Positions 6,126 through 11,579 of a stretch of DNA of 17,853 nt are shown piece by piece (the stretch's first letter is position 1; each line of letters starts with the position of its first letter). The translations under genes and the position numbers were made by a program. A model generated the notes under the pieces. It was not told the DNA's origin, did no database searches, and worked only from the letters and a program-made list of their open reading frames with translations. Location: the NCBI GenBank assembly GCA_043818215.1, contig JBDRGC010000495.1, positions 1-17,853 of the forward strand. Reading direction: 5' to 3'. The DNA comes from JBDRGC01 sp043818215 (GTDB taxonomy: Bacteria > Chloroflexota > Anaerolineae > Anaerolineales > UBA11858).

Positions 6126-7537
6126 CCAATCGACCCTTCCATCTGCAATTGGATCAGCCGGTTCATTTCGATGGCGTATTCCATGGGTAGTTCTTTGACC
6201 AGCGGTTCGATGAAGCCGGAGACAACCATGGTGGTGGCTTCTTCTTCGCTCAGGCCGCGGCTCATCAGATAGAATAATTGCGCCTCGCCAACTTTGGAGA
6301 CCGTAGCTTCGTGCCCGACAGTGACATCTTGGTTATCGATTTCGATATAGGGATAGGTGTCGGAGCGGGAATGCTCATCGAGCAGCAGGGCGTCGCAAAC
6401 TACGCTGGACTTGACATCGCCGGCTTTAGAGTGAACCTTGAGCAGGCCGCGGTAGGCTGCCCGCCCGCCGTCTTTGCTGATCGATTTGGCGACGATCTTG
6501 CTGCTGGTGTGGGGGGCCAGGTGAATCATTTTGCCGCCGGTATCCTGATATTGCCCCCGGCCGGCGAAGGACATGGAGAGGATTTCGCCATGCGCTCCCG
6601 GCCCCGTCAGGATGCAGGAGGGGTACTTCATAGTTAACCGACTTCCTAGATTCGAATCGACCCATTCCATGGTGCCGCCCTCTTCGACTATGGCTCGCTG
6701 GGTCACTAAATTGTAGACGTTATGAGACCAGTTTTGGATGGTGGTGTAGCGTACGCGGGCGTTCTTTTTGACGATAATTTCGATCACGCCGCTGTGAAGG
6801 GAATCGGTGGTGTATTGGGGCGCAGTGCAGCCTTCCGTATAATGCACATAAGACCCCTCGTCGGCGATGATAATAGTACGCTCGAACTGGCCGATATTGG
6901 CTGCATTGAGACGAAAGTAGGCCTGGAGGGGCAGATCCACTTTTACGCCGGGGGGGATGTACACAAAGGAGCCGCCCGACCACACAGCGCTGTTGAGGGC
7001 CGCGAGCTTGTTATCCTCGATGGGAACCACGGTGCTGAAATATTGTCGGAACAGGTCAGGGTGCTGGCGCAAGCCTTCTTCGATACTCAAGAAGATCACG
7101 CCCTGCTTTTCGAGATGCTCCAAAATTGAATGGTAGACCATTTCGCTTTCATATTGTGCACCCACGCCGGCCAGGAATTTCTGCTCGGCTTCGGGAATAC
7201 CGAGTTTATCGAAGGTGTTTTTGATCGTGTCGGGGACGTCATCCCACGAGCGGGCGTCTTCTTCTGTCGGTTTGATGTAATAATACAGATCGTCGAGATC
7301 CAATTTCGAGAGGTCCCCGCCCCAGGTGGGCATGGGACGCTGTTGGAAATGCTCTAACGCCCTGAGGCGGAAATCGAGCATCCACTGGGGTTCCCCCTTC
7401 AGAGAAGAAATTTGTGCGACTATCTCGCGGTCTAGCCCCTTGCGGGATTTGAACACGTGGGTTTCGGGGTCTTTGAACCCCCATTTGTAATCGCCAATAC
7501 CGTTTGTGATTTGGGAGTCTGGTGTCATGGTAGTCAT
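6122..7537 (-). CDS. sufB: SufB, scaffold subunit of SufBCD
   Basis: A 471-aa protein of normal length, the partner of SufD on which the nascent cluster forms. Conserved marks include EDARSWDDVPDTIKNTFDKL (93-112), the family Cys C237 in YTEGCTAPQY (the equivalent of C254 in E. coli), and the C-terminal DNQDVTVGHEATVSKVGEAQ (401-420). The E. coli C405 motif is replaced by SRSDTYPY, as in Gram-positive-type SufB. The start is ambiguous between ATGs at 7537 and 7528. Both emerge from a GTAGTCAT repeat array and neither has a Shine-Dalgarno. The stop TGA lies in the right arm of the foldback element at 6038-6125. It is between sufC and sufD, the usual order. Confidence 0.95.
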   Translation of the reverse strand: MTTMTPDSQITNGIGDYKWGFKDPETHVFKSRKGLDREIVAQISSLKGEPQWMLDFRLRALEHFQQRPMPTWGGDLSKLDLDDLYYYIKPTEEDARSWDDVPDTIKNTFDKLGIPEAEQKFLAGVGAQYESEMVYHSILEHLEKQGVIFLSIEEGLRQHPDLFRQYFSTVVPIEDNKLAALNSAVWSGGSFVYIPPGVKVDLPLQAYFRLNAANIGQFERTIIIADEGSYVHYTEGCTAPQYTTDSLHSGVIEIIVKKNARVRYTTIQNWSHNVYNLVTQRAIVEEGGTMEWVDSNLGSRLTMKYPSCILTGPGAHGEILSMSFAGRGQYQDTGGKMIHLAPHTSSKIVAKSISKDGGRAAYRGLLKVHSKAGDVKSSVVCDALLLDEHSRSDTYPYIEIDNQDVTVGHEATVSKVGEAQLFYLMSRGLSEEEATTMVVSGFIEPLVKELPMEYAIEMNRLIQLQMEGSIG

Positions 7538-7671
7538 GTAGTCATGTAGTCGGGTAGTCTGGTAGTCGGTAGTCGGCAGTCAGCGGTCGGTAGTCGGCGG
7601 TCGGCGGTCAGCTATGTGACCGCTTGACTACATGACTACCCGACTACCAGACTAAATGACTACCCGACTAT
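7529..7671. repeat. GTAGTC tandem array with inverted half, sufC-sufB spacer
   Basis: Units of 7-8 bp (GTAGTCAT, GTAGTCGG, GGTCGGC) run to about 7612. The complementary form (GACTACAT, GACTACCC, GACTACCA) then runs from 7625 to 7671, so the whole array can fold back. On the coding strand it encodes the last residues (SRVVI) and the stop of SufC and also carries the sufB start codons. Confidence 0.88.
7604..7623. other. Hairpin at the turn of the array
   Basis: GCGGTCA (7604-7610) and TGACCGC (7617-7623) form a perfect 7-bp stem with a 6-base loop. It sits at the point where the GTAGTC array changes orientation, between sufC and sufB. It may slow transcription or protect mRNA ends; it has no T-tract. 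Confidence 0.55.
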
Positions 7672-8425
7672 ATTTTTCGCGCACCCAATCGTAGCCCTGT
7701 TCTTCGAGGCGCAGGGCCAACTCGGGGCCGCCGGATTCGACGATGCGTCCATCGAGCATGATATGCACGAAGTCGGGCCGGATGTAGTTCAGAATGCGCT
7801 GGTAGTGGGTGATGATCACAGCTCCGAAATCGGGACCGCTCAGGGCATTGACCCCTTCGGAGACAATGCGCAGGGCGTCGATATCGAGGCCGGAGTCGGT
7901 CTCGTCGAGGATGGCAATATCCGGTTGGAGGGCGGCCATCTGTAAAATCTCGGCGCGTTTCTTCTCGCCGCCGGAGAATCCATCGTTGAGATAGCGGCCA
8001 GCGAAGGAGTGATCCATCTTCAGCATATCCATGCGCTCTTTGAGTATCGTGCGGAACTGGGGGATGGGCACACCTTTACTTTCGGGGTCGGCGGCTTTGC
8101 GGTGAGCATTCATAGCCGTGCGCAAAAAGTTGGCCACGGTCACGCCGGGGATTGCGACCGGGTACTGGAAGGCCAGGAACAGCCCCAAATGGGAGCGTGC
8201 GTCAGATCCCAATGTGAGGATATTCTTGCCTTTGAAGAAAATTTCCCCCCTGGTGACCTCGTAGTTAGGATGTCCCATCAAGGCATACGCCAGCGTAGAT
8301 TTGCCGGTGCCGTTAGGCCCCATGATGGCGTGAATTTCACCCTGGCGCACGGTGAGATTCAAGCCTTTGAGAATTTCTTTCCCATCCACGTTGACGTGGA
8401 GATTTTTAATCACCAACTCAGACAT
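7652..8425 (-). CDS. sufC: SufC, ATPase of the SufBCD complex
   Basis: A 257-aa ABC-type ATPase that drives conformational change in SufB-SufD during cluster assembly; it is not a transporter. Walker A GPNGTGKS is at 36-43, the Q-loop FQYP at 86-89 and the signature FSGGEKKR at 150-157. Walker B is IAILDE with catalytic E175, followed by the D-loop TDSGLD and the switch H207 in ITHYQR. AGGAGC lies about 9 bases before the ATG, the best Shine-Dalgarno in the suf cluster. It is the first gene of the operon, under the promoter at 8557-8585. The last few residues and the stop are encoded by the GTAGTC array, so the native C-terminus may have been eroded slightly. Confidence 0.96.
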   Translation of the reverse strand: MSELVIKNLHVNVDGKEILKGLNLTVRQGEIHAIMGPNGTGKSTLAYALMGHPNYEVTRGEIFFKGKNILTLGSDARSHLGLFLAFQYPVAIPGVTVANFLRTAMNAHRKAADPESKGVPIPQFRTILKERMDMLKMDHSFAGRYLNDGFSGGEKKRAEILQMAALQPDIAILDETDSGLDIDALRIVSEGVNALSGPDFGAVIITHYQRILNYIRPDFVHIMLDGRIVESGGPELALRLEEQGYDWVREKYSRVVI

Positions 8426-8454
8426 GTAGTGGTGCTCCTTTGTATCTGTGAGAC

Positions 8455-8498
8455 GTGAAACGTGAGGCGTTAGTTACACTTCACGCACCACGTTTCAC
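8455..8498 (-). repeat. GTGAAACGTG hairpin in the suf leader
   Basis: GTGAAACGTG (8455-8464) pairs perfectly with CACGTTTCAC (8489-8498), and the inner bases can extend the stem. It is a short relative of the GTGAGGCGTGAA elements and lies in the untranslated leader of sufC. A leader hairpin here could affect expression, or it may be only another repeat insertion. Confidence 0.65.
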
Positions 8499-8556
8499 AA
8501 GCAGCCTGCTGACTTTTGCTCAACTGCATCTTTACTATATTTTTCGAACGGGAAAA

Positions 8557-8585
8557 ATTATAGCACGCTCAACCTTTTTGGTCAA
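8557..8585 (-). promoter_or_regulatory. Promoter of the suf operon
   Basis: On the minus strand TTGACC (8585-8580) and TATAAT (8562-8557) are separated by exactly 17 bases, which is near-consensus for the housekeeping sigma factor. Transcription would start near 8550, giving a leader of about 125 bases before sufC. It faces away from the sufR promoter. Confidence 0.8.
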
Positions 8586-8601
8586 TATTTAGGACAAATA
8601 T
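8585..8601. promoter_or_regulatory. Candidate operator in the suf/sufR spacer
   Basis: ATATTT and AAATAT form a 6-bp inverted repeat around AGGAC. It touches the -35 of the suf promoter and lies 12 bases from the -35 of sufR, so one bound repressor could block both. It does not match the published cyanobacterial SufR motif (CAAC-N6-GTTG). Assignment to SufR is inference. Confidence 0.35.
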
Positions 8602-8612
8602 CATATAAATTA

Positions 8613-8641
8613 TTGACACTCATATACCCGGATGATATACT
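8613..8641 (+). promoter_or_regulatory. Promoter of sufR
   Basis: TTGACA (8613-8618), a 17-base spacer and TATACT (8636-8641) make a strong promoter reading into sufR. The start site would be near 8648. The leader of about 170 bases would then consist almost entirely of repeats (8657-8820). Confidence 0.8.
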
Positions 8642-8656
8642 CCTCGATATGAAATT

Positions 8657-8729
8657 GTGAGGCGTGAAACGTGACGAAGTTCCCGAAGCACAGCAGAGTG
8701 GGAAACGTGAGTTACATTTCACGCCCCAC
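8657..8729 (+). repeat. GTGAGGCGTGAA foldback element, copy 2
   Basis: This matches 6038-6091 over its first 54 bases. GGCGTGAAA (8661-8669) pairs with TTTCACGCC (8717-8725), with further pairing outside. It occupies the predicted sufR leader RNA directly after the transcription start. Confidence 0.75.
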
Positions 8730-8820
8730 GCCCCACGCCTCAAGCATCAAGCATCAAGCATCAAGCATCACGCTTCATGCTTCATGCTTCACGCTCCACG
8801 CTTCACCCTCCACGCACCCC
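8730..8820. repeat. CATCAAG / CATGCTTCACGCTT tandem array before sufR
   Basis: Heptamer units (CATCAAG, then CATGCTT / CACGCTT and CACGCCC variants) run up to the base before the sufR ATG at 8821. No Shine-Dalgarno is present. Confidence 0.85.
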
Positions 8821-9459
8821 ATGCCCAGCACTCGCGATCATGTCCTGAAAACACTGCTCACTCGCCAACGTTGTACCATCAACGAGTTGGCTGAAGCTGT
8901 GGGCATTACTCCCATCTCCGTGCGGCACCATATCACCAAATTGGAAGCCAGTGGATTGGTTACATCGGATGAGGAACGCCACGGCGTTGGCCGGCCGCGG
9001 CGAGTGTACTTTCTCACCGAGAAGGGCATGGAGCAATTTCCCACCCGCTACCTCCGACTGACTATCAATCTATTGCAACAACTCAAAGATACCCTGCCAG
9101 AGCCTTTGGTCAGCGAGTTATTTGCCCAGGTGGCCGATGACTTAGTGGCCGATTACACATCTGAGTTAGAGCTAGACAAGCTCCCAATAGAAGATCGGCT
9201 AGAAATAGCCAGGAATTTGTTGCGTGCCGAGGGCTTCACAATGGAATGGGAACGCAAGGACGACGGATATCATATCCGTGAGGTTAACTGTCCCTACTAT
9301 CATGTGGGGCAGTCACATCCCGAAGTATGCACCATAAGTCAAACTTTGCTCTCGAACATACTCTCCGTCCCGGTGGAGAGAGCCGAGTGCATCCTTGATG
9401 GAGATTCATGCTGCGTATACCTTGTGCCAAATTCCGATAAACCAGAGAGCGAATCATGA
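8821..9459 (+). CDS. sufR: SufR-type Fe-S sensing repressor
   Basis: A 212-aa protein. The N-terminal winged helix (about 7-68) is of the DeoR/ArsR type: INELAEAVGITPISVRHHIT for the helix-turn-helix, then GRPRRVYFLTEKG for the wing. The C-terminal domain carries clustered cysteines, C157, C170, C190, C197 and C198. C157-X12-C170 matches the first spacing of SufR, but the later spacings differ from the cyanobacterial protein. SufR binds a cluster and represses suf when the cell is Fe-S replete. The divergent position next to sufC and the promoter layout fit this. The ATG at 8821 begins the conserved region. The frame extends upstream to a GTG at 8671 only through repeats, although this would lie inside the transcript. 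Confidence 0.88.
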   Translation: MPSTRDHVLKTLLTRQRCTINELAEAVGITPISVRHHITKLEASGLVTSDEERHGVGRPRRVYFLTEKGMEQFPTRYLRLTINLLQQLKDTLPEPLVSELFAQVADDLVADYTSELELDKLPIEDRLEIARNLLRAEGFTMEWERKDDGYHIREVNCPYYHVGQSHPEVCTISQTLLSNILSVPVERAECILDGDSCCVYLVPNSDKPESES

Positions 9460-9797
9460 GTCCTTTACGCCCCCGGCCTACGTGGAAAATTGCAAACACC
9501 CATCCCGATCTGGTCACACCCCTCAGTGACGCATTCCGCCTGGTACACGATCCGGAAATCGGGATGAATATCATAGAGTTGGGACTGATCCGCGATGTCA
9601 AAGCTGAGGATGATAAGGCCCACGTACTCATGATCATGACCACACCTTTCTGTCCCTATGCGCCTATCCTGCTAGAAAGCGCACGCTCCAAAGCTGAAAG
9701 CGTGCTAAAGCGCCCTACCACCATCGAAATGGGCATGGAGGCATGGGACCCCACCTTTATGGAAGAAGGAACTGGCTCCGATTGGGGGATGTTCTAA
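9456..9797 (+). CDS. sufT: SufT / MIP18-family (DUF59) protein
   Basis: A 113-aa protein of the MIP18/DUF59 family, involved in Fe-S cluster maturation or delivery. The marks are HDPEIGMNIIELGLI (31-45) and MTTPFCPYAPILLE (61-74), with the conserved Cys C66. Its ATG overlaps the sufR stop (ATGA), so the two are translationally coupled and share the promoter at 8613-8641. That makes it part of the Fe-S regulon even though it is divergent from sufCBDSU. A PaaD-like or generic metal-sulfur biosynthesis protein is the alternative name; the family is clear, the exact role is not. Confidence 0.85.
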   Translation: MSPLRPRPTWKIANTHPDLVTPLSDAFRLVHDPEIGMNIIELGLIRDVKAEDDKAHVLMIMTTPFCPYAPILLESARSKAESVLKRPTTIEMGMEAWDPTFMEEGTGSDWGMF

Positions 9798-9835
9798 AAT
9801 TGGCAGGACTTACGCATTTTCCTCCCCCCCAGGAT

Positions 9836-9873
9836 TGGGGGCCGGGGGGCTTTCCTGGGTGCTTCCCCAAAAT
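9836..9873 (+). repeat. Dispersed G-rich repeat, copy 2
   Basis: About 34 of 38 bases match window positions 1-38. It is preceded by CCTCCCCCCC, which can pair with the G-runs, so it is a foldback. The 407-base gap 9798-10204 holds no gene: it contains this repeat, an inverted-end element, four direct repeats and the rpsF promoter/leader. Confidence 0.7.
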
Positions 9874-9875
9874 AC

Positions 9876-10015
9876 TAGAGTTGTTCCTCAATAAAATCAG
9901 CACAGGTTTCGGACACGGATTCCACGGAGTAACACGGATAAATACTTAAAAATCTGTGGAATCCGTGTTGATCCGTGTCCAAATTTTTGTTTTTGTTTAT
10001 TCAGGAACGGGTCTA
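9876..10015. mobile_element. Foldback MITE-like element 1, upstream of rpsF
   Basis: The left end TAGAGTTGTTCCTCAATAA (9876-9894) and the right end (9997-10015) match as inverted repeats at 15 of 19 positions. Inside are GGACACGGAT (9911-9920) and its complement (9971-9980), plus further ACGGAT units. The left end is identical, inverted, to the right end of the element at 10487-10682. TA at both outer ends would fit a TA-targeting (IS630/mariner-like) origin. No ORF is present. Confidence 0.6.
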
Positions 10016-10040
10016 CTATAGTGCTCTATAGGTATTGATA

Positions 10041-10085
10041 TGATTCACAAATGATTCACAAAACATGATTCACAATGATTCACAA
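10041..10085 (+). repeat. Four direct copies of TGATTCACAA
   Basis: Copies lie at 10041, 10052, 10066 and 10076, at steps of 11, 14 and 10 bases, immediately before the rpsF promoter. Near-helical spacing suggests a protein-binding array, but tandem repeats are common in this window. Each differs at one position from TTATNCACA, the DnaA-box consensus. Confidence 0.75.
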
Positions 10086-10090
10086 AACTC

Positions 10091-10119
10091 TTCTCAAATC
10101 CAGTCCTTTGTGTTATCCT
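10091..10119 (+). promoter_or_regulatory. Possible promoter of rpsF-ssb-rpsR
   Basis: TTCTCA and TATCCT, each four of six to consensus, are separated by 17 bases. A start near 10126 would place the whole S6:S18-like hairpin in the leader. It is modest by sequence alone but correctly placed. Confidence 0.4.
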
Positions 10120-10144
10120 TGCGCACTGTCCATAACCAAGTAAG

Positions 10145-10198
10145 CTTTCCGCCTCTGACGCGTTCGCGACGAACAGAGGTAATCCCGAGGAAAGGAGG
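10145..10198 (+). promoter_or_regulatory. S6:S18-type autoregulatory leader
   Basis: The outer stem CTTTCC (10145-10150) pairs with GGAAAG (10189-10194). The inner stem CCTCTG (10152-10157) pairs with CAGAGG (10174-10179). Between them the internal loop is one base on the 5' side and nine on the 3' side, TAATCCCGA, which contains CCG. A CCG in a stem-flanked bulge is the recognised mark of the S6:S18 leader, mimicking the 16S binding site. The outer stem runs into the AAAGGAGG Shine-Dalgarno of rpsF, so binding of S6:S18 would block initiation. Confidence 0.7.
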
Positions 10199-10204
10199 CA
10201 TACC

Positions 10205-10489
10205 ATGCGCGAATATGAACTCGTCTTCATCATCCACCCCGACCTGGACGAGACCGCTACCAACGATATTGTGGAACGAGTCAAGGGTTGGATCACCGAA
10301 GCTGGGGGCATGATCGACAAAGTTGATCTCTGGGGAAAACGCAAACTTACATATCCGATTCGCAAACAAACCGAAGGCCAATATTTTCTATTTAACATCC
10401 ATATAGCCCCAACTTTTGTTATCGAGTTGGAACGCAATTTGCGGTTTCTGGAACCCATAATGCGGTTTCTGGTCACATCTGTTGATTAG
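10205..10489 (+). CDS. rpsF: Ribosomal protein bS6
   Basis: 94 aa, the normal length for bS6, with the family start MREYELVFIIHPD and the core GKRKLTYPIRKQTEGQYFLF. bS6 binds the 30S platform as a heterodimer with bS18. AAAGGAGG lies seven bases before the ATG, the strongest Shine-Dalgarno here. It heads the classic rpsF-ssb-rpsR operon and is probably autoregulated through the hairpin at 10145-10198. The stop TAG (10487-10489) forms the first bases of an inverted-end element, so rpsF is framed by two related elements. Confidence 0.97.
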   Translation: MREYELVFIIHPDLDETATNDIVERVKGWITEAGGMIDKVDLWGKRKLTYPIRKQTEGQYFLFNIHIAPTFVIELERNLRFLEPIMRFLVTSVD

Positions 10490-10682
10490 ACTTATTCCTG
10501 AATAAACCGGGCGAAGAATTCTGTACACGGATTTACCCTGAAGGGCACGATGTCACGGATAAGATGGATGAGACGGATTCTTTTTCTTAGTTTTATTCCT
10601 ATATCCGGAAAATCCGCGACAGCCTACCCTTTGGGGTAAATCCGTGTACAAAATCTGCTGCTGTTATTGAGGAACAACTCTA
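10487..10682. mobile_element. Foldback MITE-like element 2, rpsF-ssb spacer
   Basis: The ends TAGACTTATTCCTGAATAA (10487-10505) and TTATTGAGGAACAACTCTA (10664-10682) are inverted repeats at 16 of 19 positions. Inside is a perfect 17-bp inverted repeat, TGTACACGGATTTACCC (10522-10538) with 10634-10650. No ORF and no transposase are present. It belongs to the same family as 9876-10015 and separates ssb from rpsF, unusually far for this operon. Confidence 0.65.
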
Positions 10683-10705
10683 TTAAATAACCACAGGAAA
10701 CTGAT

Positions 10706-11098
10706 ATGAGCCGAGATTTGAACAAAGTCATGATCATCGGCCATCTTGGGCAAGACCCCGAGATGCGCTACACTACTTCTGGCCGCCCGGTGACCAATTT
10801 AAGCGTTGCCACCAGCCGCACTTGGAACACATCCGATGGTGAGAGTCGCAGCGAAACTGAATGGTTCACTGTAGTGACCTGGGGCAAGCTCGCTGAGACT
10901 TGCAACCAATATCTGGTCAAAGGCCGGCAAGTTTACATCGAAGGGCGATTGCAAACCCGTCACTGGGAAGATGCAGACGGCAAACGTCGTACCGCCGTTG
11001 AGATTGTAGCCAATGAGATGATCATGCTCGGAAAGCGCGGCTCAATAAGCGATTCGTCCCCTGAAAAAGACACTGAAGAGGACGAATTTCCTTTCTAG
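10706..11098 (+). CDS. ssb: Single-stranded DNA-binding protein
   Basis: A 130-aa protein. The OB fold covers about residues 1-108 (MSRDLNKVMIIGHLGQDPEM, WFTVVTWGKLAETCNQYL, GRQVYIEGRLQTRHWEDADG). A short acidic tail ends in EEDEFPF, the partner-binding tip equivalent to DDDIPF. SSB coats single-stranded DNA and recruits replication and repair proteins. The tail linker is much shorter than in E. coli SSB. GGAAA lies a few bases before the ATG. The position between rpsF and rpsR is conserved in many phyla. Confidence 0.96.
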   Translation: MSRDLNKVMIIGHLGQDPEMRYTTSGRPVTNLSVATSRTWNTSDGESRSETEWFTVVTWGKLAETCNQYLVKGRQVYIEGRLQTRHWEDADGKRRTAVEIVANEMIMLGKRGSISDSSPEKDTEEDEFPF

Positions 11099-11115
11099 TA
11101 AGGAAAAGTAACAGT

Positions 11116-11152
11116 CGTTTGATAGGTGACTGTCACCTATATCTCACAAACG
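11116..11152 (+). promoter_or_regulatory. Nested palindrome between ssb and rpsR
   Basis: ATAGGTGACTGTCACCTAT (11122-11140) is a perfect palindrome around one base. Outside it CGTTTG (11116-11121) pairs with CAAACG (11147-11152). It could be an operator or an RNA hairpin that sets rpsR level. There is no T-run, so it is not a usual terminator. Confidence 0.55.
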
Positions 11153-11204
11153 TACCAATCAAATTTTTGCTATTTGCAACCACACAACAAGAGGAGTACC
11201 AGTT

Positions 11205-11492
11205 GTGAACGACCGAAATCCTACTCAAAGAAGCCAAAACCGACCCAAAGGCAAATTCCAGCGCAAGCCGCGATTTTATGCCCCCCGCACCTGCCAATTC
11301 TGCACAGATAAGAGTCAGGTCATTGACTACAAGAATTATGACTTGCTGCGCCGCTTCGTCCACGAGGACGGCAAAATCCGTGCCCGCCGACAAACCGGAA
11401 CATGCGCAAAGCACCAACGCCAGATGGCCAAAGCAATCAAACGCGCCCGTCACCTGGCATTACTTCCCTTTGCTGGTGAAGTCCTGCGCTAA
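11205..11492 (+). CDS. rpsR: Ribosomal protein bS18, zinc-binding (C+) type
   Basis: A 95-aa protein. The bS18 core is clear (KNYDLLRRFVHEDGKIRARR, then AIKRARHLALLPF). C30 and C33 (CQFC) plus C67 and H70 (CAKH) make the four-ligand zinc set of C+ paralogues, which is lost in C- forms. bS18 dimerises with bS6 on the 30S platform. The start is GTG at 11205, chosen because GAGGAG lies eight bases upstream and no ATG fits. It is the third gene of rpsF-ssb-rpsR and is followed by a hairpin terminator. Confidence 0.96.
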   Translation: MNDRNPTQRSQNRPKGKFQRKPRFYAPRTCQFCTDKSQVIDYKNYDLLRRFVHEDGKIRARRQTGTCAKHQRQMAKAIKRARHLALLPFAGEVLR

Positions 11493-11514
11493 TAGTCCCC
11501 TTTAACTGCGTACA

Positions 11515-11545
11515 GGGGCATAGGGATGTTGTTACCCTATGCCCC
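11515..11545 (+). terminator. Stem-loop terminator after rpsR
   Basis: GGGGCATAGGG (11515-11525) pairs perfectly with CCCTATGCCCC (11535-11545) across a 9-base loop, 22 bases after the rpsR stop. The tail is GATTTGT, with only a short T-run, so termination may be incomplete and allow read-through to the foldase gene. Confidence 0.65.
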
Positions 11546-11579
11546 GATTTGTATCTAGTACACAACCTGAGGTCTTAAC

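Noticed and set aside
8671..8820. N-terminal extension of SufR starting at GTG 8671
   Set aside because: The residues are encoded by the foldback repeat and the heptamer array; the winged helix begins right after the ATG at 8821.
8730..8820. CRISPR-like array
   Set aside because: Units are 7 bp without unique spacers; the same applies to all arrays in the window, and no cas gene is present.
10041..10119. A replication origin at the TGATTCACAA repeats
   Set aside because: The repeats miss the DnaA consensus at one base, and there is no dnaA, dnaN or AT-rich unwinding region nearby; kept only as a low-interest finding.
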